From assembly GCA_964561005.1 (NCBI GenBank), contig CAZLNO010000107.1, positions 1 to 11,775 on the forward strand: DNA of 11,775 nucleotides, in the 5' to 3' direction. The stretch is from CAZLNO01 sp964561005 (lineage in GTDB: Bacteria > Pseudomonadota > Alphaproteobacteria > Kiloniellales > Rhodovibrionaceae). The position numbers and the translations under genes were made by a program. A model generated the notes under the pieces. That model ran no database searches. It was given only the letters and a program-made list of their open reading frames with translations, and was not told the DNA's origin. Of the stretch, positions 6,259 to 11,775 are shown piece after piece. How positions within the stretch are numbered: position 1 is the stretch's first letter; every line of letters starts with the position of its first letter.

Positions 6259-7020
6259 TTACTGCAGCGTCTTGGTGCCCTGCACGTCGGCGGGGCCGGC
6301 CTCGGGCAGCACACCGAGGCGGCGGGCGACCTCCTGATAGGCCTCCTCGACACCGCCGAGGTCGCGGCGGAAGCGATCCTTGTCCATGCGCTCGCCGGTG
6401 GCGACGTCCCAGAGGCGGCAGGAATCCGGGCTGATCTCGTCGGCCAGGACGATGCGCATCTCCTCGTCCTCCCACAGCCGCCCGAACTCCAGCTTGAAGT
6501 CCACCAGCCGCAGGCCGCAGCCGAGGAGGAGGCCGCAGAGGAAATCGTTGATCCGCAGCGTCATCTGCAGGATGTCGTCGATGTCCTGCGTGGCGGCCCA
6601 GTTGAAGGCGGTGATGTGCTCCTCGGTGACCAGCGGGTCGCCCAGCTCGTCGGACTTGTAGTAGAATTCCACGATCGAGCGCGGCAGCGCCGTGCCCTCC
6701 GGCACCTTGAACCGCTTGGCGAAGGAGCCGGCGGCGACGTTGCGCACCACCACCTCCAGCGGAATCACCTCGACCTCGCGCACGAGCTGCTCGCGCATGT
6801 TCAGCCGGCGGACGAAGTGGGTGGGAATCCCGATCTCGTTCAGCCGGGTCATCAGGTACTCGGAAATCCGGTTGTTCAGGACGCCCTTGCCGGTGATGAC
6901 GCCGCGCTTTTCGTTGTTGAAGGCGGTGGCGTCGTCCTTGAAGTACTGCACCAGGGTGCCCGGTTCCGGGCCTTCGAAAAGGACCTTCGCCTTGCCTTCG
7001 TAGAGTCGTCTGCGTCGCAT
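6259..7020 (-). CDS. purC: Phosphoribosylaminoimidazole-succinocarboxamide synthase PurC
   Basis: SAICAR synthase joins CAIR and aspartate using ATP in purine synthesis. At 253 aa the length is standard. Motifs: RRLYEGKAKVLF at 4-15, YFKDDATAFN at 26-35, signature VVVRNVAAGSFAKRF at 90-104, signature LVDFKLEFGRL at 172-182, and ADEISPDSCRLWD at 193-205. The frame stays open far upstream through the next gene, but alphaproteobacterial PurC begins M-R-R-x-x-LYEGKAK, so ATG 7020 is chosen; GGGA lies just upstream. A promoter candidate is at 7081-7109. It would normally be followed directly by purS; here the next purine gene is about 5 kb away. Confidence 0.97.
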   Translation of the reverse strand: MRRRRLYEGKAKVLFEGPEPGTLVQYFKDDATAFNNEKRGVITGKGVLNNRISEYLMTRLNEIGIPTHFVRRLNMREQLVREVEVIPLEVVVRNVAAGSFAKRFKVPEGTALPRSIVEFYYKSDELGDPLVTEEHITAFNWAATQDIDDILQMTLRINDFLCGLLLGCGLRLVDFKLEFGRLWEDEEMRIVLADEISPDSCRLWDVATGERMDKDRFRRDLGGVEEAYQEVARRLGVLPEAGPADVQGTKTLQ

Positions 7021-7080
7021 CTGTGTCCCGTGCCTTGGCGGAAGCCGGGGGCCGGGGCGGCCCCGCGCGGCTGCCCGCGT

Positions 7081-7109
7081 CATATAGCAGCGCGCCCGCC
7101 TTAAAACAA
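7081..7109 (-). promoter_or_regulatory. Candidate promoter of purC
   Basis: On the minus strand, -35 TTGTTT (7104-7109) and -10 TATATG (7081-7086) are separated by 17 bases and overlap the 3' end of the upstream NRDE gene. This would give a leader of about 55 nt before the purC ATG at 7020. The AT-rich boxes stand out from the surrounding GC-rich DNA. purC might also be read from the NRDE gene promoter. Confidence 0.45.
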
Positions 7110-7889
7110 TTGCGCCGCCGTGGGCACCTCCCGGAAGGCCGCGCGGTCCGGCGGCCCGTCGGCGAAAAGGAAGACCGGCGCGCGCGGCGGGTCGTCCAGG
7201 CTTTCCGGCCGGCTCGGCAGGGCGACCAGGGTCGCGCAGACCGTGGCGAAACCGCCCTCGGTCTCGATCGTCATGGCGCCGCGAGGGCCTGCCTCCGGGT
7301 CGTGCGCCCGGCTGGCCAGGATGAGCTGCCAGTCGCTCCAGTCGTCGCGGTCCGGGTCCGGCGCCCTGGCCGCGCGGAAGGCCGGCAGGTAGCGGCGCAT
7401 GCGCGGATCGGCCGCGATGTCGTTGAGATCGCAAGCCGTCAGCATCGACAACCCCTCGGGAATCGCCTGGACGCGCGCGGGGGCCAGGCCGGCCTCGTCG
7501 GCGTGGCGTACCCAGAAAGCCTCGCGCGCGTCGGCCACCACGAGGTTGAAGCCGCGGTAGGCCTCGGGGTTGATGTCGCCCAGCGCCTGGGCGGCGCGGC
7601 GCGCCTCGGCGTGCTCCAAAGCCTCCAGCACCAGCTCGCCGCGGCTGCGCCTGTCCGGCGCGGGGCCCAGGCTGCCGGGCCGGTTCAGCACCGCCGCCAG
7701 CACGCCCCAGTCGTTGACCGCCAGCCAGGAGCCGCCGGACAGCTCGTCCAGCCCGCCCAGCACCTGCGGCCGGTCGGCCCAGTGCCGGCCCGGCGCCCGC
7801 CAGGGGCGGTCGCGCATCTCGTCCCGGTTGCCCGCGAGCATCAGCGGCCAGCGGCTGTCGGGACGGCGGAGGATGACGGCGGTGCACAT
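7101..7889 (-). CDS. NRDE (TANGO2-like) family protein
   Basis: A 262-residue protein starting MCTAVILRRPDSRWPLMLAGNRDE. The Cys2 start and the NRDE motif at 21-24 define the NRDE/TANGO2 family, related in fold to Ntn hydrolases, in which an N-terminal cysteine would be exposed after Met removal. Other family-like parts are HWADRPQVLGGLDELSGGSWLAVNDWGVLAAVLNR, which follows NRDE, the motif RSRGELVLEAL, and YRGFNLVVAD. Bacterial members have no settled biochemical role; the eukaryotic homologue TANGO2 has been linked to haem and lipid handling. ATG 7889 is taken because the family begins MCT; ATG 7898 (MAPMCT), nearer an AAGGGA site, is the alternative. It lies on the same strand as purC, 80 bp upstream, and is divergent from the zeta gene. 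Confidence 0.88.
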   Translation of the reverse strand: MCTAVILRRPDSRWPLMLAGNRDEMRDRPWRAPGRHWADRPQVLGGLDELSGGSWLAVNDWGVLAAVLNRPGSLGPAPDRRSRGELVLEALEHAEARRAAQALGDINPEAYRGFNLVVADAREAFWVRHADEAGLAPARVQAIPEGLSMLTACDLNDIAADPRMRRYLPAFRAARAPDPDRDDWSDWQLILASRAHDPEAGPRGAMTIETEGGFATVCATLVALPSRPESLDDPPRAPVFLFADGPPDRAAFREVPTAAQLF

Positions 7890-7915
7890 CGGCGCCATGT
7901 TCCCTTGCGAAGCGG

Positions 7916-7944
7916 TTCACCTGTGGGCGGGTTGTCGTTATAAG
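7916..7944 (+). promoter_or_regulatory. Candidate promoter of the zeta-subunit gene
   Basis: TTCACC (7916-7921, 4 of 6 matches to the -35 consensus) and TATAAG (7939-7944, 5 of 6 to -10) are 17 bases apart in the divergent intergenic region. The leader to the ATG at 8039 would be about 85-90 nt. Position and box quality support it, with no further regulatory motif seen. Confidence 0.45.
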
Positions 7945-8038
7945 ATGGCCGACGGACACGCGCCCATCCACCCGCCGCGAGCCACGGCCGGGACGGCATG
8001 CGGCACCACACGGTTTCACGCCTTGAGGAGGCCAATCA

Positions 8039-8356
8039 ATGACGTTCAAGGACCGGGAAGAGGCCTTCGAGTCCAAGTTCAAGCATGACGAGGACCTCCG
8101 CTTCCGGACGATCGCGCGGCGCAACAAGCTGCTCGGGCTCTGGGTGGCGGAGCAGCTCGGGCTTAAAGGCGAGGAGGCGGACCACTATGCCCGCACCGTC
8201 GTCCAGGCCGACATGCAGATGCCCGGCGACGAGGACGTGATCGGAAAGATCAAGGGCGACCTCGACGACGCCGGCGTCGACATCTCCGAACATCGCCTGC
8301 GCAAGCGCCTGGACGAGGCCTTCCAGCAGGCCAAGCAGCAGATCATGCAGGAATAG
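8039..8356 (+). CDS. F1-ATPase inhibitor subunit zeta (DUF1476)
   Basis: A 105-residue cytoplasmic protein of the alphaproteobacterial zeta family (PF07345), first defined in Paracoccus denitrificans as an inhibitor of F1-ATPase hydrolysis. The N-terminal segment TFKDREEAFESKFKHDEDLRF, the inhibitory region in the Paracoccus protein, is followed by the hallmark ARRNKLLGLWVAEQLG at 26-41, then a helical, acidic bundle (EDVIGKIKGDLDDAG at 65-79). Length is normal. A strong AGGAGG site precedes the ATG. In many alphaproteobacteria this gene sits next to purC, as it nearly does here, with only the NRDE gene between them. A GC-rich hairpin lies between it and the next gene. Confidence 0.93.
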   Translation: MTFKDREEAFESKFKHDEDLRFRTIARRNKLLGLWVAEQLGLKGEEADHYARTVVQADMQMPGDEDVIGKIKGDLDDAGVDISEHRLRKRLDEAFQQAKQQIMQE

Positions 8357-8358
8357 CC

Positions 8359-8385
8359 GCCCCGCGCCCACGACGGCGACGGGGC
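8359..8385 (+). terminator. GC-rich hairpin after the zeta gene
   Basis: GCCCCGCGCC (8359-8368) can pair with GGCG-A-CGGGGC (8375-8385), a 10-bp stem with one bulged A and loop CACGAC. It starts three bases after the zeta stop and precedes the AGGAGG of the next gene. There is no U-run, so it may be a partial terminator or an RNA-stability element separating the zeta gene from the coxL-like gene. Confidence 0.35.
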
Positions 8386-8401
8386 CGCAACAGGAGGTTT
8401 C

Positions 8402-10738
8402 ATGGCCAAGTTCGGAGTCGGCCAGGCGGTTCGCCGCGTCGAGGACGTGCGGCTGCTCACCGGCCACGGCCGCTTTACCGACGACGTCAATCTGGAGGGC
8501 CAAACCTATCTGGCGCTGGTCCGCAGCCCGCACGCCCATGCCGAGGTGAACAGTATCGACGTCGCCGCCGCGCGGGAGGCGCCGGGCGTGCTGGGAGTAT
8601 TCACGGCGCAGGACCTGGACGCGGCCGGGCTTCGGGACATCCCCTGCCTGGCGCCGATGAAGAACCGCCAGGGCGAGCGCGCGGCGACGCCGGGCCATCC
8701 CATCCTGGCGCGCGGCCGGGTGCGCCATGTCGGCGATCCGGTGGCCGCCGTGGTGGCCGAAACGCCGGCGGCGGCCAGGGAGGCGGCGGAACTGGTGGAG
8801 GTGGATTACGAGTCCCTGCCCCACGTCGTCGACACCCGCGCCGCCAGCGACCCCGAGTCGCCGCGGATCTGGCCCGACGCGCCGAACAACGTCTGCCTGC
8901 GCTTCGACCAGGGCGACGCCGAGGCGACCGACCGGGCCTTCGCCGAGGCCGTACACACCTTTCGCATCGAGCTGGTCAACAACCGCGTCGTGCCCAACGC
9001 GATGGAGCCGCGCGGCGCCATCGGCGCCCATGACGCGGACAGCGGCCGCTATACCCTCCACGTCTCCAGCCAGGGCTCGCACGGGGTGCGGGACACCCTG
9101 GCGGAAAAGATCTTCGGGCTGCCGTCGGAGCGCTTCCACGTCATCACGCCGGACGTGGGCGGCGGCTTCGGCAGCAAGATCTTCACCTACGCCGAGTACG
9201 CCCTGGTGCTGTTCGCCGCCGAGCGCGTGGGCCGTCCCGTGAAGTGGATCGAGGAGCGCGGGGAGGCCTTCCAGTCGGACGTGCAGGGGCGCGACCAGGT
9301 GGCCACGATGGAGCTGGCCTTCGACGCCGACCATCGCATCACCGGCCTGCGCTACACCGGGCTGTCCAACATGGGCGCCTATCTCTCGAACTTCGCCCCG
9401 GCCATCCCGACGACCCAGACCCTCAAGATGCTCTCGGGCGTCTATCGCATTCCGGCGATTTACGCGGACGTGACGCTGGTCTTCACCAACACCGTGCCGG
9501 TGGACGCCTATCGCGGCGCCGGGCGGCCGGAGGCGGCGTACTTCGTCGAGCGGGCGGTCGACGCCGCGGCGCGCGAGCTGCGCGTCGATCCGGCCGAGCT
9601 GCGGCGCAAGAACTTCATCCGCAAGCAGGACATGCCCTACGCCACGGCCATGGACATCACCTACGACTCCGGCGACTTCGAGCGGCTGATGGACACGGCG
9701 CTGGCGAACGCCGACATCGACGGATTCCTGGAGCGCCGCGACGCGGCCCGGCGCGAGGGCAAGCTGCTGGGCCTGGGCATCGCCTACTACATCGAGGCCT
9801 GCGCCGGCATGGGCGAGGAGGATGCCCGGCTGCGCGTGGCGCCGGACGGCAGCGTCGACCTCCATGTCGGCACCAAGACCAACGGCCAGGGCCACGCCAC
9901 CGCCTACGCCCAGATCCTGGCGGACAAGCTGGGCGTGACGCCGGAGCAGGTGCGCCTGCACCAGGGCGACAGCGACGACCTGCCGCGCGGGGCGGGCACC
10001 GACGGCTCGCGCTCGCTGCTGATGGGCGGCGGCGCGACCGGGGCGGCTGCCGACGCCGTGGTGGAGAAGGGGCGCAAGCTCGCCGGCTTCCTGCTGGAGG
10101 CGGCGGCGGCGGACATCGAGTTCGCCGAGGGCGTCTTCACCGTCGCCGGCACCGACAAGCGCCTGAGCCTGGCCGAGGTGGCCGCGCAGGCGGACCGGGA
10201 CGACCTGCCGGACGAGCTGAAGGGCGGGCTGGAGGAGGCCGGCCACTTCGACGAGCCGCCGATGACCTATCCCAACGGCTGCCATGTCTGCGAGATCGCC
10301 GTCGACGAGGCGACCGGCGTGCCCAGCATCCAGCGCTACACCGTCGTCGACGACTTCGGCAAGGTGGTCAATCCGCTGCTGGTCGCCGGGCAGGTGCACG
10401 GCGGCGTGGCCCAGGGGCTGGGCCAGGCGCTGTGGGAGCACACCGTCTACGAGGCGGATTCCGGCCAGCTCGTCACCGCCAGCTACATGGACTACACCAT
10501 GCCGCGAGCCGACGGCGTGCCGCCGGTGTCGCTGGAGCTGGTGGAGGTGCCCTGCGCCACCAACCCCATGGGCATCAAGGGCGCCGGCGAGGCCGGGGCC
10601 ATCGGCGCCACGCCGGCGGCGATGAATGCCCTGGCGGACGCCTTGACGCCTTATGGCCATCCCAACATCGACATGCCGGCAACGTCCGAGGCCATCTGGC
10701 GGGCGATGCACGGCGCGGGCCGCCAGGCGGCGGCGTAG
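8402..10738 (+). CDS. Xanthine dehydrogenase/CO dehydrogenase-family molybdopterin-binding large subunit (form II CoxL-like)
   Basis: A 778-residue molybdenum hydroxylase large subunit. Residues 15-140 form the a/b hammerhead domain (LLTGHGRFTDDVNLEGQTYL at 18-37, VRHVGDPVAAVVAE at 107-120). The rest is the molybdopterin cytosine dinucleotide-binding region: GGGFGSK at 253-259, AYRGAGR at 369-375, GQGHAT at 495-500, and IKGAGEAG at 725-732 with the catalytic glutamate Glu730. The AYRGAGR loop marks form II enzymes; true aerobic CO dehydrogenase (form I) has AYxCSFR, so CO oxidation should not be assumed and the substrate is probably an aldehyde or N-heterocycle. The FAD (medium) and 2Fe-2S (small) subunits normally encoded alongside are absent nearby. 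AGGAGG precedes the ATG. The cysQ gene follows after 25 bp, suggesting co-transcription. It could use subunits encoded elsewhere. Confidence 0.93.
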   Translation: MAKFGVGQAVRRVEDVRLLTGHGRFTDDVNLEGQTYLALVRSPHAHAEVNSIDVAAAREAPGVLGVFTAQDLDAAGLRDIPCLAPMKNRQGERAATPGHPILARGRVRHVGDPVAAVVAETPAAAREAAELVEVDYESLPHVVDTRAASDPESPRIWPDAPNNVCLRFDQGDAEATDRAFAEAVHTFRIELVNNRVVPNAMEPRGAIGAHDADSGRYTLHVSSQGSHGVRDTLAEKIFGLPSERFHVITPDVGGGFGSKIFTYAEYALVLFAAERVGRPVKWIEERGEAFQSDVQGRDQVATMELAFDADHRITGLRYTGLSNMGAYLSNFAPAIPTTQTLKMLSGVYRIPAIYADVTLVFTNTVPVDAYRGAGRPEAAYFVERAVDAAARELRVDPAELRRKNFIRKQDMPYATAMDITYDSGDFERLMDTALANADIDGFLERRDAARREGKLLGLGIAYYIEACAGMGEEDARLRVAPDGSVDLHVGTKTNGQGHATAYAQILADKLGVTPEQVRLHQGDSDDLPRGAGTDGSRSLLMGGGATGAAADAVVEKGRKLAGFLLEAAAADIEFAEGVFTVAGTDKRLSLAEVAAQADRDDLPDELKGGLEEAGHFDEPPMTYPNGCHVCEIAVDEATGVPSIQRYTVVDDFGKVVNPLLVAGQVHGGVAQGLGQALWEHTVYEADSGQLVTASYMDYTMPRADGVPPVSLELVEVPCATNPMGIKGAGEAGAIGATPAAMNALADALTPYGHPNIDMPATSEAIWRAMHGAGRQAAA

Positions 10739-10763
10739 ATCGGATTCGTAAAGGCAGCACCCC

Positions 10764-11579
10764 ATGACCCAGGCGGCCGCCGCGACGGCGACGAGGCAAG
10801 ACATCGACGACCTGCTGGCGGTGCTGCGCACCATCGCCGAGCGGGCCGGCAAGGAGATCCTGGCCTACTACGCCGAGGCCGAGGAGATCGAGGTCACCGA
10901 GAAGGCGGACAAGTCGCCGCTGACCGAGGCCGACCTGGCCGCCGACCGCTTCATTACCAGGGCGCTGGAGACGCTGACTCCCGACATCCCCGTGGTGTCG
11001 GAGGAGGGCGTCGAGGAGGGCCAGGTGCCCGAGGTGGAACGGCGCTTCTGGCTGGTCGACCCGCTCGATGGCACCAAGGAGTTCCTGTCGCGCAACGGCG
11101 AGTTCACGGTCAACATCGCCCTGGTCGAGGACGGCCGGCCGGTGGCCGGCGTCGTCCACGCGCCGGCGCTGGCCATGACCTGGGCCGGCGGCATCGCCGG
11201 CGATGGCGCGCGCGAGGCGACCTTCAACGAGACCGACCAGCCGACCATGGCGATCACCGCCCGGACGATCCCCGAGGAGGGCGCCACGGTCGTCGCCAGC
11301 CGCCGCCACGGCGACCCGGAGCAGATGCAGCGCTTCCTGGGCGGGCGCCGGATCGCCGACACCCGCAACGCCGGCAGCTCGGTCAAGTTCTGCCTGCTGG
11401 CCACGGGCAAGGCCGACATCTACCCGCGCTTCGGCCGCACGATGGAGTGGGACACCGCCGCCGGCCACGCCGTCCTCGCCGCCGCCGGCGGCCGCGTCGA
11501 AACGGTCGACGGTGCCCCCCTCGCCTACGGCAAGCCGAACTTCGAGAACCCCGAGTTCGTGGCCTACGGGAAGGGGTGA
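10764..11579 (+). CDS. cysQ: 3'(2'),5'-bisphosphate nucleotidase CysQ (inositol monophosphatase superfamily)
   Basis: A 271-residue, Mg-dependent, Li-sensitive-type phosphatase that removes the 3'-phosphate of PAP/PAPS-related nucleotides made in sulfate assimilation. Metal-binding motifs are in order: KADKSPLTEADLAAD at 47-61, VVSEEG at 77-82, WLVDPLDGTKEFLSRNGEFT at 96-115 (Asp99, Asp102), and MEWDTAAGHAVL at 227-238 (Asp230). The GTKEF and NGEFTVNIAL wording distinguishes CysQ from inositol monophosphatase SuhB. Length is slightly above the usual 250 because of a short N-terminal Ala-rich extension. An AAAGG site lies upstream, and the gene begins 25 bp after the coxL-like stop. A link between the two products is not obvious. 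Confidence 0.92.
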   Translation: MTQAAAATATRQDIDDLLAVLRTIAERAGKEILAYYAEAEEIEVTEKADKSPLTEADLAADRFITRALETLTPDIPVVSEEGVEEGQVPEVERRFWLVDPLDGTKEFLSRNGEFTVNIALVEDGRPVAGVVHAPALAMTWAGGIAGDGAREATFNETDQPTMAITARTIPEEGATVVASRRHGDPEQMQRFLGGRRIADTRNAGSSVKFCLLATGKADIYPRFGRTMEWDTAAGHAVLAAAGGRVETVDGAPLAYGKPNFENPEFVAYGKG

Positions 11580-11649
11580 GGTCGTGCCCCCTGGAGGGGC
11601 TATCGGAACCGTGGGTAATGCCCGCGAGCCATTCAAATGCCTCGTCGCG
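11580..11649. other. Short spacer after cysQ
   Basis: Contains a small hairpin GCCCC-CTGGA-GGGGC (11586-11600) just after the cysQ stop, without a T-run. No gene is seen. Confidence 0.4.
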
Positions 11650-11775
11650 CTCATCCTTCGACAAGCTCAGGATGAGGTCAGCATGCCGAACTTCGAGATG
11701 AGGCCCTGATGCTGAGCTTCAAGACGAAGTCCTCATGCTGAGCCTGTCGAAGCATGAGCCTGTCGAAGCATGAGC
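11650..11775. repeat. REP-like palindrome array at right edge
   Basis: At least two palindromes of the class common between alphaproteobacterial genes are present. One is CTCATCCT-11 nt-AGGATGAG (11650-11676); the other is CTCATGCT-11 nt-AGCATGAG (11732-11758). Their loops, TCGACAAGCTC and GAGCCTGTCGA, are near reverse complements of each other. A decayed unit lies between (about 11690-11730). The 16-base unit GAGCCTGTCGAAGCAT is tandemly repeated at 11740-11755 and 11756-11771 and continues into the edge. Such elements may end transcripts or be moved by RAYT transposases; none is encoded here. Confidence 0.75.

Noticed and set aside
7021..8127. Upstream extension of the purC frame, suggesting a longer or fused PurC
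   Set aside because: The extension is Arg/Gly/Pro-rich and overlaps the well-supported NRDE gene on the same strand in another frame; PurC starts with its family N-terminus at 7020.
8036..10852. A 938-codon open frame on the minus strand opposite the coxL-like gene
   Set aside because: It is the antisense shadow of a GC-rich coding region. Its translation is a His/Arg/Gly/Val-rich string with no family motif, while the plus strand encodes a complete molybdenum hydroxylase.
11732..11775. Start of a CRISPR array
   Set aside because: The repeats are 16 nt, directly abutting, without spacers, and derive from REP palindromes.

Overview
The window looks like chromosomal DNA from a high-GC alphaproteobacterium, probably of the Rhodospirillales/Rhodovibrionales type. 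The evidence is a gene for the alphaproteobacterial F1-ATPase zeta subunit (DUF1476), purSQL and purC genes next to it in the usual alphaproteobacterial neighbourhood, GC-rich codon use throughout, and REP-like palindromes between genes. No rRNA, tRNA, transposase, integrase or CRISPR array was found.

Layout. Positions 1-1300 (minus strand) hold the 5' end of purL, then purQ and purS, tightly overlapped and preceded by a good sigma70-type promoter. Positions 1301-6258 lie between purS and purC, which are normally adjacent in this group. This block of about 5 kb carries a frameshifted small gene (1635-1927) coupled by an ATGA overlap to an ImmA/IrrE-like protein that has lost its HExxH zinc motif (1924-3234). 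It also carries a fused SpmA-SpmB 'gate' membrane protein (3463-4800), a DUF4870-like membrane protein (4821-5198), a convergent periplasmic DUF3365 haem protein (5366-5965, minus), and a palindrome-rich spacer. Positions 6259-7889 (minus) carry purC and a NRDE/TANGO2-family gene. From 7890 a divergent promoter region leads into plus-strand genes: F1-ATPase inhibitor zeta, a form-II CoxL/xanthine-dehydrogenase-family molybdenum subunit without visible partner subunits, and cysQ. The right edge (11650-11775) is an array of REP-like palindromes ending in a 16-nt tandem repeat.

How the genes fit together. PurC, PurS, PurQ and PurL serve consecutive middle steps of de novo IMP synthesis (FGAR to FGAM, CAIR to SAICAR). 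Here they seem to be served by two separate promoters because the operon is interrupted. The most unusual part is the two-gene unit at 1635-3234: a small protein of unknown family, broken by what looks like a one-base loss in an A-run, translationally coupled to a catalytically degenerate ImmA/IrrE-like protein. It sits in DNA that is less GC-rich than its flanks and is bracketed by a 9-bp direct repeat. It has the form of an accessory two-gene module such as a toxin-antitoxin, stress or defence unit, but the sequence alone does not prove a function.
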